In this document: positions 43,365 to 52,412 of the stretch, one piece after another | Layout of the letters: the number at the start of each line of letters is the position of its first letter | How positions within the stretch are numbered: the first letter of the stretch is position 1 | Source: Virgibacillus profundi | GTDB lineage: Bacteria; Bacillota; Bacilli; Bacillales; Amphibacillaceae | Assembly: GCF_002287375.1 (NCBI RefSeq) | Contig: NZ_NPOA01000013.1 | Span: 62,001-126,000 of the forward strand | DNA length: 64,000 bases | Direction of reading: 5' to 3' | Program-made: the position numbers and the translations under genes | Notes under the pieces: model-generated | The model's database searches: none | Told to the model about the DNA's origin: nothing | The model's input: the letters and a program-made list of their open reading frames with translations, nothing else

Positions 43365-43793
43365 TTACAAATCAAAATCGTCATCTTGGGTGATATTAAG
43401 CTTTTTCATTTCATCGTTTGCAAAGATAATTTGGTCTTTAGAACTGTTAACAATTTCTTTAAGTTTAGCTTCGGTTACGTTATCTTCTCCAAGCATGATT
43501 ACCTCTAAAAGTACTGGAAGATTTACTCCTGATATAACGAAAACATTTTCCTTAGTTAGATATCTGAGAGTTGTCTGGTTAACACTTCCACCGAATATAT
43601 CAGTGAAGATAATAAGTTTATCTTCATCCATTACATTTTCATTCAAAAAGCCTTCTAATTTTTCATTAAAAGGTGTTTCATCGACATATGCATTGATAAA
43701 ATGTAAATTTTCTTGTTTACCTAATATCAAATCAATAGATGAAACGATTCCCTCTGCAAACCTAGCATGTGTTGCCACTAATATTTTTTTCAT
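43365..43793 (-). CDS. PTS mannose-class EIIA
   Basis: The 142-residue protein has ILVATHARFAEGIVSSIDLI with the phosphorylated His, TDIFGGSVNQTTLRYLTKEN and LLEVIMLG. It ends in an acidic tail. It follows the SIS gene by 24 bp with an AAGGTAGG site. Confidence 0.9.
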   Translation of the reverse strand: MKKILVATHARFAEGIVSSIDLILGKQENLHFINAYVDETPFNEKLEGFLNENVMDEDKLIIFTDIFGGSVNQTTLRYLTKENVFVISGVNLPVLLEVIMLGEDNVTEAKLKEIVNSSKDQIIFANDEMKKLNITQDDDFDL

Positions 43794-43817
43794 TTACATA
43801 ACCTACCTTAGTTTGTG

Positions 43818-44876
43818 TTATATTGACTTGTTAATATAATTTGCCACTTGGGGATATACCCCTTTAGTTAAGTCTCGGCCTTTATCAGTTGCTAATAAAT
43901 ACGCCAGCACTTGGAAAAAAGTAATGTATTCCAAACTGCTGAAATGCTTACTTTTCGAATCAATATTAAAATCAGATTTTGAATTATCCCCAATCAAATA
44001 ACAGGTCGATATTTCCTCGTTAATAAAGTCAGAAATATTTCCCGCTTTTACAGAATCCTCGTTGGTCCTATTTAATATAAAATATCCTATATTAGCATCA
44101 AAAGCATTTTGAGGGCCATGGATGAGCTCTTCTAATTCGAAACTATTTGTAAAGATAGGCAGCATCTCCATAAACTTAATATCTGCTTCTTGAGCTACCG
44201 GCCATAAATCATTCGTTCCTGAAAATATAAAGTTAGACTTTCGCATTAATTGGAATTTATTTTCTTTATACCATTTAAGTGTGTTTTGTTTAACAGTAAA
44301 TAAGTTATCAACCATCAAATTATAATCCTCTACATATTCTTGAATCTCGTTATCAGATACTTTACTGTAAATCTTTGATATGGAAATGTATAGCCAATAT
44401 AATGTTGCACAAGTTGCAGAATATCCAAGTGTTCTGTATATATACGCTTCATTTTCAGAACCAATTTCTAGTGAAATATCAGCTTCTTCAGCAATAGGTG
44501 CATCCAAGGTTTCGGTAAGTGAAATGGTTCTAAACCCCTTTGAATTGACTAGTTTTAAAGCTTCATATACTAGTTTTGTTTTACCACCTTGTGAAATAAA
44601 AATATATAAATTCTCTTCACTCAACAAATCATGATTATAATATTGAACAAACATATTCGGGTAAATAACCTCCACTAGGGAACCGTTTACATTTTCCGCG
44701 AAATTTTTTGTCGTAAAAGCTGCATTGTAAGATGTACCAGATGCAACAATAACAATTCTTTTCAACTCAGTATGCGCTTCCAAAATATTTCCCAAATTAT
44801 TCTTGAGATTTTCTTTGGTATCGGCAATCTTCTTTAGTTGGACAGGAATACGCTCTATTGTATCCATCAAACTCAT
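43818..44876 (-). CDS. SIS-domain protein (glucoselysine/fructoselysine-6-P deglycase-like)
   Basis: The 352-residue protein has two SIS domains like the GlmS isomerase half: RIVIVASGTSYNAAFTTKNF (sugar-phosphate site), ISQGGKTKLVYEALKLVNSK, ADISLEIGSENEAYIYRTLG and FELEELIHGPQNAFD with the catalytic Glu/His motif. The glutaminase domain of GlmS is absent. Stand-alone relatives such as FrlB and GfrE/GfrF cleave 6-phosphorylated fructose- or glucose-lysine. The ATG at 44876 is favoured by AGGAAGTGATTTG. As first gene of the PTS operon it should act on the phosphorylated import product. The exact substrate is inferred, not shown. Confidence 0.75.
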   Translation of the reverse strand: MSLMDTIERIPVQLKKIADTKENLKNNLGNILEAHTELKRIVIVASGTSYNAAFTTKNFAENVNGSLVEVIYPNMFVQYYNHDLLSEENLYIFISQGGKTKLVYEALKLVNSKGFRTISLTETLDAPIAEEADISLEIGSENEAYIYRTLGYSATCATLYWLYISISKIYSKVSDNEIQEYVEDYNLMVDNLFTVKQNTLKWYKENKFQLMRKSNFIFSGTNDLWPVAQEADIKFMEMLPIFTNSFELEELIHGPQNAFDANIGYFILNRTNEDSVKAGNISDFINEEISTCYLIGDNSKSDFNIDSKSKHFSSLEYITFFQVLAYLLATDKGRDLTKGVYPQVANYINKSI

Positions 44877-44943
44877 CAAATCACTTCCTAAATGTTTTAT
44901 TAGTTTCATAATAAGTCAGACAAGTCATAATATCCATATTCTA

Positions 44944-44967
44944 TTTTGCACGATTTATAGTGCAAAA
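44944..44967 (-). promoter_or_regulatory. Inverted repeat upstream of the SIS/PTS operon
   Basis: TTTTGCAC-N8-GTGCAAAA, a perfect 8-bp inverted repeat about 70 bp before the operon start, is a good operator candidate for the PRD regulator or a repressor. Confidence 0.5.
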
Positions 44968-45023
44968 AAATGCATTGGGGAATATTGTCATATTAAATTG
45001 CTTGTTGACGGGAGGTTTATAAA

Positions 45024-45076
45024 CAAGGGGACGGTTCTTGTGTTGCACTATTTGCAACACAAGAACCGTCCCCTTG
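45024..45076. repeat. 53-bp near-perfect palindrome (24-bp arms)
   Basis: CAAGGGGACGGTTCTTGTGT... at 45024-45047 is exactly repeated in inverted form at 45053-45076, with a five-base loop. It is far stronger than a normal terminator, overlaps the end of the ImmA-like frame and contains GGGGACGG ends typical of REP-like palindromes in Bacilli. It is a potential replication or transcription stop and a likely mobile-repeat relic. Confidence 0.85.
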
Positions 45077-45443
45077 CATCAAACTCCTGAGCACCTTGAA
45101 ATTGATATTGCTTAAAAAAGACTACCTCTATACCGGTTAAATTCGTCAAAAAGCCTATTTCAACTTCTAATGAATTTAATAACTCATCTAGGGATAAATA
45201 TTTCTTTTCAAACAATAATTGAAGTATACTCCTTATTTTTCCCGGCCGTGGCACTGGTAATTCCCGATCAAGGGGGTCAATTTCTTTGTACCCTAATCTG
45301 TTAAGCATAATATTGAAGTATCTGTATTGTTGATATGAAATCAATTGTAAAAATTGTGACAGGTATGCTAATGCTTGGATAGATACCATCCATTTTCTCT
45401 TTAATTCAATGTACGAATCAGAAGGCAAAGTGTAATTAGCCTG
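45048..45443 (-). pseudogene. ImmA/IrrE-family C-terminal fragment
   Basis: The frame, open from a stop at 45444-45446, encodes a remnant with LPSDSYIELKRKWMVSIQAL, LAYLSQFLQLISYQQYRYFN and a DPLDRELPVPRPGKIRS tail typical of the C-terminal part of ImmA/IrrE metallopeptidases. The HExxH catalytic half is missing. The 3' end runs into the 24-bp-arm palindrome, changing the last residues. ImmA proteins cleave the ImmR repressor of ICEBs1-like elements, so this may be the relic of a mobile element. Confidence 0.65.
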
Positions 45444-46082
45444 TCATTTACTGGTACATTTCAGTGGCAGTAATCATATTTCAAAAAAGTTGTACCAAGA
45501 TAATAGAAGACTCATCAAACTAACCTTCTAAAATATTTAGACCACCGTGCCTGTTCCCACAAGCGTGAAGTGACGGCACCTATAAATGTGCTTATACTAA
45601 GCGTATTAAAAAACTATCTCTTTCTTCTAGTAAACAGGCTGCTTCCCCTAATTCACTTAAAATAGAAAAAGGAGGTCCCATCAAATAAAGTGTTGAAAGA
45701 CCTCCAGAAAATGTCAACCTCAAGAGTAACTTAAGGATTCAAACCCTGATATTAAAGGGATTCGGGCTTCTTATTACATCATACCGCTCGTGAGATGAGA
45801 GTGTGTAATATCTTTAACAATATACGCAAATACTGCGAAATATCAATATTTCAGGAAATCTAAGGTGTAATATCATTAACGGGATTTCACCTTTTTTCAT
45901 GAGATTGCGTTAGCCAAATGTTAGCATTTTGTTAGAATTATTAGGATTACCCTTTTCTTAAATATACAATAGAAGACAGAATACCCTATGGCAAATTCGC
46001 TTATCGGTTATAGTTTGAACTTAAACTATATTTCGTTTAGCTCTGTCAAAGTTTATGAACATACATTGCCTTGATTATTGTA
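45444..46082. other. Intergenic region with no intact gene
   Basis: Contains a decayed GTGACGGCACC motif at about 45566-45576 and a possible hairpin AAGGTG...CACCTTTTTT near 45862-45897. Nothing else recognised. Confidence 0.4.
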
Positions 46083-46211
46083 TTAGAGCATAGCTTTTTC
46101 TACTTCCTTCATCGCTTTTTTAGTGTCTCCAAGAATACTTAATAAGCTCTGTGATCTAGTTAGCGCATATTTTTTATTTAAATCAAAGAACGGTACATAC
46201 TGAACACCAAT
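46083..46211 (-). pseudogene. DsbA/FrnE-like C-terminal fragment
   Basis: Just after rocD a minus-strand frame reads IGVQYVPFFDLNKKYALTRS, which resembles the GVPFF-x-x-x-KYAVSGAQ end of FrnE-type DsbA-family oxidoreductases, followed by a helical tail and stop. No start codon. It looks like the eroded end of a gene that once followed rocD. Confidence 0.4.
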
Positions 46212-47414
46212 TTATTTTGAAAGAACTTTATAAATTTTTTCTATTGCCCAGTCAAGTTCTTCTTTGCTAATAACTAATGGAGGTGCAAATCGGATTGTGT
46301 TTTCATGTGTTTCTTTACACAACACACCTTCTTCTTTTAATGCTTCACAAAGATTTCGTACAGGTTTATTATACTCAACACCGATGAACAAGCCACGTAC
46401 TCGGATAGCTTTCAATTCTGGGTTATCAATTTTACGTAGAGCATTTTCAAAGTATTTACCGAGCTCAAGAGATTTTTCAACCAAATTTTCCTCTTCAATT
46501 ACATCAAGTGCAGCTAATGAGACTGCACATGCTAAAGGATTTCCACCAAAAGTAGAACCATGCGATCCAGGTGTGAAGACGTCCATGATTTCTTTATTTG
46601 CTGCAATAGCGGAAACTGGAAATACACCACCACCTAAAGCTTTACCCATAACATAAATATCTGGAACTACACTTTCCCACTCACATGCAAACATCTTTCC
46701 TGTACGTGCAAAGCCAGTTTGCACTTCATCTGCAATGAATAATACATTATTTTCGTTACACATTTCACGAATTGCCTTTAAATAACCTTCTGGTGGAATG
46801 ATGATGCCTGCTTCCCCTTGAATTGGTTCTACTATGACTGCAGCTGTATTTGGTGTGATTGCAGTGCGGATTGCATCGGCATTTCCATATTCCACCTTTT
46901 TAATATTCGGTACAAATGGTCCATAATCCTTTGTTGCATTTGAATCATTGGATAAAGATATTGCATTTAATGTGCGTCCATGAAAATTTCCTTTGAAAGC
47001 TATGATTTCTGCCTTATTATCTTCTACACCTTTTACTTCATATGCCCAACGACGAGCTGCTTTAATAGAAGTTTCAACTGCTTCTACACCAGTATTCATT
47101 GGTAACACTTTATCTTTTCCAGTTAACACAGCAACCCTTTTTGTCCATGGACCTAATAATTCATTATGGAATGCACGTGAAGTCAGGGTTACCTTGTCTG
47201 CTTGTGCTTTAAGTGCAGCAATGATTTTCGGATGGCGATGTCCTTGGTTTACTGCAGAATAGGCACTTAACATGTCCATATACTTATTACCTTCTGGATC
47301 TTTTACCCAAACACCTTTCGCTTCTGAAACAACAATCGGTAGTGGATGATAGTTATGTGCACCATAATGCTCGGTTAATTCAACAATTTCCTCAGATACT
47401 GTTTTTACTGTCAT
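46212..47414 (-). CDS. rocD: Ornithine--oxo-acid transaminase
   Basis: The 400-residue PLP enzyme is a class III aminotransferase with [68 protein letters not shown] and the PLP Lys in [15 protein letters not shown]. Length and sequence match Bacillus RocD. It converts ornithine and 2-oxoglutarate to glutamate semialdehyde and glutamate, feeding the RocA enzyme. GGGAGGAATTCGT precedes the ATG. It is second in a rocA-rocD unit. Confidence 0.95.
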   Translation of the reverse strand: MTVKTVSEEIVELTEHYGAHNYHPLPIVVSEAKGVWVKDPEGNKYMDMLSAYSAVNQGHRHPKIIAALKAQADKVTLTSRAFHNELLGPWTKRVAVLTGKDKVLPMNTGVEAVETSIKAARRWAYEVKGVEDNKAEIIAFKGNFHGRTLNAISLSNDSNATKDYGPFVPNIKKVEYGNADAIRTAITPNTAAVIVEPIQGEAGIIIPPEGYLKAIREMCNENNVLFIADEVQTGFARTGKMFACEWESVVPDIYVMGKALGGGVFPVSAIAANKEIMDVFTPGSHGSTFGGNPLACAVSLAALDVIEEENLVEKSLELGKYFENALRKIDNPELKAIRVRGLFIGVEYNKPVRNLCEALKEEGVLCKETHENTIRFAPPLVISKEELDWAIEKIYKVLSK

Positions 47415-47507
47415 ACGAATTCCTCCCTAAGGTATAGTTCGAGTAGAATGTTTTGTAACATCCTACTCTATTTTGTAAATTCTTTCGTTAAAATAATGCT
47501 ATCTATT

Positions 47508-49055
47508 CTAATAAGTTTCTGATATAGTTTTCGCCATCATGTGAAGTGCTAAGTAATCTGGACCTCCTGCTTTTGAATCGGTTCCAGACATTTTAAAACC
47601 TCCAAATGGTTGATATCCAACAATTGCTCCTGTACAGTTACGATTGAAATATAAATTACCTACATGGAATTCTTGGGATGCTTTGTTAATATGATGACGA
47701 TTTTCCGTGATAACTGCGCCTGTTAATCCGTACTCGGAGTTGTTAGCAATTTCAAGTGCATGTTCGAAGTCTTTTGCTTTTGCAAATGCAACGACTGGAC
47801 CAAAAATTTCCTCCTGCATAATACGTGCTTTTACATCAACTTCTGCAAAAATGGTTGGTTGAATGAAATACCCCTTAGAGTCATCTCCTACTCCACCTGC
47901 AACAAGTCTACCTTCTTCTTTTCCAATCTCAGTGTATTTCATAATTTTATTATAAGCACTTTCGTCAATTACAGGACCCATATAGATGTCATTGGAAGTC
48001 GTTTCACCCACTGTTAATTCATTTGTGCGTTTCACAACCTTTTCAAGCACCTCATCATAAACATTTTCATGGACTACCACTCGAGATCCAGCAGAACATT
48101 TTTGCCCAGAGAATCCGAATGCAGAGGTTACAATTGCTTCAACAGCAATATCAATATTTGCTTCACTGTCTACAACAACTGTATCTTTTCCTCCCATCTC
48201 TACAATCACACGTTTTAGGTGATTTTGTTCCTTTTGTAAAACTGCCGCACGTTCATACAGACGGGTTCCAACTTCACGTGACCCTGTGAATGTAATTAAT
48301 GCTGTTTTCGGATGGTCAACAAGATAATCACCAACTTCAGCACCGCTACCAGGCAAAAAATTAATTACTCCATTTGGCACACCTGCTTTTTGTAAAACTT
48401 CTACAAATTTAGCTGCAACGACTGGGGTGGCACTTGCAGGCTTAAGGATAACCGTATTTCCTGTCACTAGTGGTGCTACCGTTGTTCCAACCATAATGGC
48501 AAAGGCAAAATTCCATGGTGGGATTGTTACTGCAATGCCTGTGGGTATGTAAAGATAACGATTATATTCCCCAGGCCTACTATTTATTTCTTTTCCTTTA
48601 TCCAATTCAATCATTTGACGTGCATAATACTCCATAAAGTCGATACCTTCTGCAATATCCGCATCTGCTTCCCTCCATGGCTTTCCAGCTTCTTTAATAA
48701 GAAATGCAGTGAATTCATTTTTTCGACGACGTATGATTGCAGCTGCACGTAATAATATGTTTGCTCGGTCAACTGCATTTGTATATCTCCAAGTTTGAAA
48801 TGCTTGATCAGCTTCTTGGATAGCATTTTCAGCAATCTTCTGATTTGCCTTCGATACAATTCCAATTACTTCCTCTTTGTTTCCTGGATTATAGGAAATA
48901 ATTTTTTCATCTGTTGAAACTCTTTCTCCACCAATTAGAAGGTCATAGTTTTTCCCCAACTTTGGTTGGATCTTTTCTAGACCAGTAACTACCTCCTTAC
49001 GATTTTCTTCTACAGTAAAATCAGTAAATGGTTCATGATTGTACGGTGTTAACAT
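47508..49055 (-). CDS. rocA: L-glutamate gamma-semialdehyde (1-pyrroline-5-carboxylate) dehydrogenase
   Basis: The 515-residue aldehyde dehydrogenase shows [68 protein letters not shown] (catalytic Glu) and [16 protein letters not shown] (catalytic Cys). It oxidises glutamate semialdehyde from ornithine or proline to glutamate with NAD+. Length matches RocA/PutC of Bacilli. TAGGAGGAGTTAC precedes the ATG and a sigma-54 promoter lies about 40-60 bp upstream. Confidence 0.96.
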   Translation of the reverse strand: MLTPYNHEPFTDFTVEENRKEVVTGLEKIQPKLGKNYDLLIGGERVSTDEKIISYNPGNKEEVIGIVSKANQKIAENAIQEADQAFQTWRYTNAVDRANILLRAAAIIRRRKNEFTAFLIKEAGKPWREADADIAEGIDFMEYYARQMIELDKGKEINSRPGEYNRYLYIPTGIAVTIPPWNFAFAIMVGTTVAPLVTGNTVILKPASATPVVAAKFVEVLQKAGVPNGVINFLPGSGAEVGDYLVDHPKTALITFTGSREVGTRLYERAAVLQKEQNHLKRVIVEMGGKDTVVVDSEANIDIAVEAIVTSAFGFSGQKCSAGSRVVVHENVYDEVLEKVVKRTNELTVGETTSNDIYMGPVIDESAYNKIMKYTEIGKEEGRLVAGGVGDDSKGYFIQPTIFAEVDVKARIMQEEIFGPVVAFAKAKDFEHALEIANNSEYGLTGAVITENRHHINKASQEFHVGNLYFNRNCTGAIVGYQPFGGFKMSGTDSKAGGPDYLALHMMAKTISETY

Positions 49056-49095
49056 GTAACTCCTCCTATGCTATTAATCTATTCACTTTTATTGT

Positions 49096-49112
49096 TGCAA
49101 AAATTATGCCAA
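49096..49112 (-). promoter_or_regulatory. Sigma-54 (-24/-12) promoter of rocA
   Basis: TTGGCATAATTTTTGCA, with GG and GC separated by ten bases, matches the -24/-12 consensus of sigma-54 promoters. It sits about 40 bp upstream of the rocA start, and the divergent gene encodes the sigma-54 activator RocR. Confidence 0.85.
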
Positions 49113-49164
49113 CTTTTAAAAATGCATCATAGCGAGGTTTACTTATAAAAACAGAAATAAAACC

Positions 49165-49179
49165 GCAAAATTAGTTTGC
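49165..49179 (-). promoter_or_regulatory. Candidate RocR upstream activating sequence
   Basis: GCAAAATTAGTTTGC is an inverted repeat (GCAAA-N5-TTTGC) about 55 bp upstream of the sigma-54 promoter. A weaker TTGCGCC...TTTTGCA block follows at 49194-49213. This spacing fits an enhancer site for RocR. Confidence 0.6.
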
Positions 49180-49269
49180 AGTTTTAAAATATATTGCGCC
49201 AATAAATTTTGCACCTTTATTGATTATTTATTACAATAAATAAAAAAGGGAAAAGGAGTGTGCCGAGTG

Positions 49270-50685
49270 ATGAATGATAAATTATACGATATCGAAACCA
49301 TCGTGGGCATGAATAAATTATACAAAACCCTTCTTGATGAAGTTGATACCGGAATTCATGTCATTAATAAGAACAGCAAAACTATAGTTTACAATAGAAA
49401 AATGGCAGAAATCGAATCGATGGATCGGGATGATGTACTTCATAAAAACTTATTAGATGTTTTTTCTTTTCATGGAAAACAAAATAGTACACTTATTGAA
49501 ACATTACATACAGGACAAGTGAAAAGACGTAAAAAGCAAACTTATTTTAATAATAAAGGAAAGGAAATTACAACAATTAATGATTCCTTTCCAATTAAAA
49601 ATAAAGGTGAAATTGTAGCAGTTGTTGAAATAGCGAAAGATGTGACCCAACTAGAACGTATGATTAAAGAAAACGTTCTTCAAAAAAAGAACAGTAATTT
49701 TACGTTTGATCAAATTATTGGGGATAGTGAACCTATGCAGGCTGTTATAGAGGAGGCCAAACGAGCAACAAGAACAGCATCATCCGTATTAATTGTAGGT
49801 GATACAGGAACTGGAAAGGAATTGTTTGCTCAAAGTATTCATAATGGCAGTCATCGATCAAGCGGTCCCTTTATCTCGCAAAACTGTGCCGCAATTCCGG
49901 ATAGTTTGATGGAGGGGTTATTGTTTGGTACAAAAAAAGGTGCATTTACTGGAGCTGTTGATCGACCTGGTTTATTTGAACAGGCAAATGGTGGAACACT
50001 ACTTTTAGATGAAATTAATTCATTAGACTTGGCTCTGCAGGCGAAATTGTTGAGAGCAGTTCAGGAAAAGACGATTCGACGTGTAGGAGATATGCAAGAA
50101 AAGAAGATAGATGTCCGCATCATTGCAACGATGAATGAAGATCCAATTGATGCTATCAATGAGCGTCGTCTACGCCGTGACTTATATTACCGGCTTAGTG
50201 TTGTTACCCTGTTGATTCCATCATTAAACGAACGGAAAGATGATATTTGGCTATTAATCAACCATTTTATCGATAAGTATAATGCATTATTTGAAATGAA
50301 CGTAGAGCATATTAGTGAAGCTGCCAAAGCTGTGCTTTATCAGCACCACTGGCCAGGTAATGTAAGGGAATTGGAGCATACGATTGAAGGAACGATGAAC
50401 ATGATTATGGATGAAAACGTCATTGATATAGCAAACTTACCTATTAGTTTTCTGAAGCGATATCCATTTCATAAGAAACACGCTCAAACTATCGATAGAA
50501 ATATAATAAATTTTGATAACAACAAGGAAGAGGTACAACCATTACAAACAAAAATGTACGAGCTAGAAAAAGCTTATATTCAGCGAGTTTTGGAAGTACA
50601 TAACCACAATATTTCCCGAACTGCAACAAAACTTGGCATTAGTCGACAAAGCTTGCAATACCGGCTGAAGAAGTTTGGGTTATAG
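49270..50685 (+). CDS. rocR: Sigma-54-dependent transcriptional activator of arginine/ornithine catabolism
   Basis: The 471-residue protein has an N-terminal PAS sensor (GIHVINKNSKTIVYNRKMAE), an AAA+ domain (GDTGTGKELFAQSIH Walker A; GTKKGAFTGAVD, the sigma-54-contacting loop; GGTLLLDEINS Walker B) and a C-terminal Fis-type helix-turn-helix (NISRTATKLGISRQSLQYRL). It binds an upstream enhancer and opens sigma-54 promoters of roc genes in response to ornithine or arginine. It is divergent from rocA. ATG at 49270 follows AAAGGAG by 11 bases; a GTG at 49267 is equally possible. Confidence 0.9.
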   Translation: MNDKLYDIETIVGMNKLYKTLLDEVDTGIHVINKNSKTIVYNRKMAEIESMDRDDVLHKNLLDVFSFHGKQNSTLIETLHTGQVKRRKKQTYFNNKGKEITTINDSFPIKNKGEIVAVVEIAKDVTQLERMIKENVLQKKNSNFTFDQIIGDSEPMQAVIEEAKRATRTASSVLIVGDTGTGKELFAQSIHNGSHRSSGPFISQNCAAIPDSLMEGLLFGTKKGAFTGAVDRPGLFEQANGGTLLLDEINSLDLALQAKLLRAVQEKTIRRVGDMQEKKIDVRIIATMNEDPIDAINERRLRRDLYYRLSVVTLLIPSLNERKDDIWLLINHFIDKYNALFEMNVEHISEAAKAVLYQHHWPGNVRELEHTIEGTMNMIMDENVIDIANLPISFLKRYPFHKKHAQTIDRNIINFDNNKEEVQPLQTKMYELEKAYIQRVLEVHNHNISRTATKLGISRQSLQYRLKKFGL

Positions 50686-50781
50686 AAGTTCCGAGTAAAA
50701 AGGGCAGAATTTTACCTGTTTTTTCTTGTTCTTCCTTTACAGTTATTATTATATTTATAAATACATACTCTATTTTTTAAG

Positions 50782-52188
50782 TTAGTTTGAAATTGTTAAA
50801 ATAACTTGTATATAAACTTGAGAAAATAGATAGATAAATAAACAGTAGGTGTAGTTGCTTTTTAAGCTTAATTCCAACTTTCCAATGTTACTAACAGTGC
50901 TTAACATAATTACAGAGACACCAATAGGCGACATCATTATGCTGATAGCACTGCCTACTGTTAGTGAAAGAACAAGCAGTTCAGGGATGAAGTCTATCGA
51001 CAGGCTATTTATTAACCCCCCTACCAAAACCATTGATGTCAATGGACCTAAACCAACAAATCCTAATAAAACCATTAAGAATGGAAGCAACATATAAAGG
51101 TTTATCAGAGGTGATGAGGTTAATAGATTAAGAACATCAGCGATATAAATACCTATATCTGATACTTGAACGGCATAAATGAAAATACTTACAGAAAAAT
51201 AAATACTTAACTCCTCATTTTTTCTCATAATATCATTCAAGAAATAATGTTTACTATGACTCATTAATAAAATCAGTGATTTTTTAAAAAGAAAATAAGC
51301 AAGGACGCAAATTATTGTAACTTGAGGGATAACGACTAATAAGTCCCAATCTAATAACAGATGGATTAAAACAGTGACACCAAAGAAAAAGATAAATAGT
51401 AAAAGAAACTCCTTAACGCATTTGTTCATATACCCTTTATCTATTTGATGTTCAATGCTTGAGATTTTATTATCAATCATACTTGCTGCGTTAACCCATG
51501 CAGATTGGTATTTATGAACAAAGAAATAAATTGATACTAAAATTGAAATAGATGAAAAGATAAACCCTTGTATTATTACTGTAAGTATTGAAGCATTAGA
51601 AGTCTGTACAGAATACGAGAAACTTGGAATAGTTACTACCCATAATGTACCTAAAGAAAACCCCCTTAAAATACTTAAATTTTTTAATTTCTCTATTCCA
51701 ATATGGGTTTCTTTTATATTCTCCTTTACAAACTGGTAAATAAGTGGGATAGACCCAATTAATAAAAAGTGAGAAAGAACTTGAGTAAACAACATTACTC
51801 CTGAAAAGTAGCTAACGCGAGTTTTTAGGATAAAACTAGCTTTAGAGAAAATTGAATCAATATATTTTTCGTGCAAAATTATCCAACTAATTAATGGAAC
51901 AATGAGAATAAGTACAATTATATCTGCTAATTCCAACATACCCATCCAATATACTTCCCAAATATTGGCTTGATTTGTGAACAAGGATATCAAACCTGCT
52001 AAAACAATTAATAAAATCGGGAATAGTTTTGCTCTTATTCTTAAGGTAATAAGTGCATAACAAAATATAACCAAACTTATTAACGATTGTAAATTTGGAA
52101 GATTAAAACCTACAATATGCTCAATAAAATTTAAAAGTAGAAATAGAAGAACACCATAATAAAATATGAAGGGAAAGTAAAAATTCAT
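50782..52188 (-). CDS. Unassigned polytopic membrane protein
   Basis: The 468-residue protein has about 12 hydrophobic segments with few charged residues. Loops include FVGLGPLTSMVLVGG and SPIGVSVIMLS, with Gly/Pro/Ser-rich turns reminiscent of the ion-transporter (DASS/ArsB-like) superfamily, but no specific family is recognised. No neighbour shares its operon: it ends toward rocR's 3' end and starts 225 bp downstream of the next minus-strand operon. TTTGAAAAGGATC-type spacing before the ATG is weak (AGAAAGGATC precedes it). Confidence 0.6.
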   Translation of the reverse strand: MNFYFPFIFYYGVLLFLLLNFIEHIVGFNLPNLQSLISLVIFCYALITLRIRAKLFPILLIVLAGLISLFTNQANIWEVYWMGMLELADIIVLILIVPLISWIILHEKYIDSIFSKASFILKTRVSYFSGVMLFTQVLSHFLLIGSIPLIYQFVKENIKETHIGIEKLKNLSILRGFSLGTLWVVTIPSFSYSVQTSNASILTVIIQGFIFSSISILVSIYFFVHKYQSAWVNAASMIDNKISSIEHQIDKGYMNKCVKEFLLLFIFFFGVTVLIHLLLDWDLLVVIPQVTIICVLAYFLFKKSLILLMSHSKHYFLNDIMRKNEELSIYFSVSIFIYAVQVSDIGIYIADVLNLLTSSPLINLYMLLPFLMVLLGFVGLGPLTSMVLVGGLINSLSIDFIPELLVLSLTVGSAISIMMSPIGVSVIMLSTVSNIGKLELSLKSNYTYCLFIYLFSQVYIQVILTISN

Positions 52189-52297
52189 AATTGATCCTTT
52201 CTCTTATCTTTGAAAACCACTTAAGCTACTTTGTAATTTCAATTAGTATTTAATATCTTGAAAGTAAATGTACAGTTCAAGCACACATTCAAAAGAA

Positions 52298-52319
52298 TAC
52301 CCACATCAAAATGTGGGTA
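52298..52319 (-). terminator. Terminator after the class V aminotransferase operon
   Basis: TACCCACAT-CAAA-ATGTGGGTA, a 9-bp perfect stem, followed by TTCTTTT on the minus strand, about 95 bp after the last gene. Confidence 0.75.
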
Positions 52320-52412
52320 CAGGGGTAAGGGCAACCAATTATTAAAAGGGTATTAGGAATCGCTTAGTCTATTCTCCTTTTTTCTAATTTACAACCCCTC
52401 CCCATCTTGCTG

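Noticed and set aside
44944-44967. Possible sigma-54 promoter before the PTS/SIS operon
   Set aside because: The GG of the -24 element is absent; the sequence is a symmetric TTTTGCAC repeat and the regulator is PRD type, so an operator is more likely.
45024-45076. CRISPR repeat or tRNA-like structure
   Set aside because: Single perfect palindrome with no repeated spacing and no tRNA features; better explained as a REP-like element.
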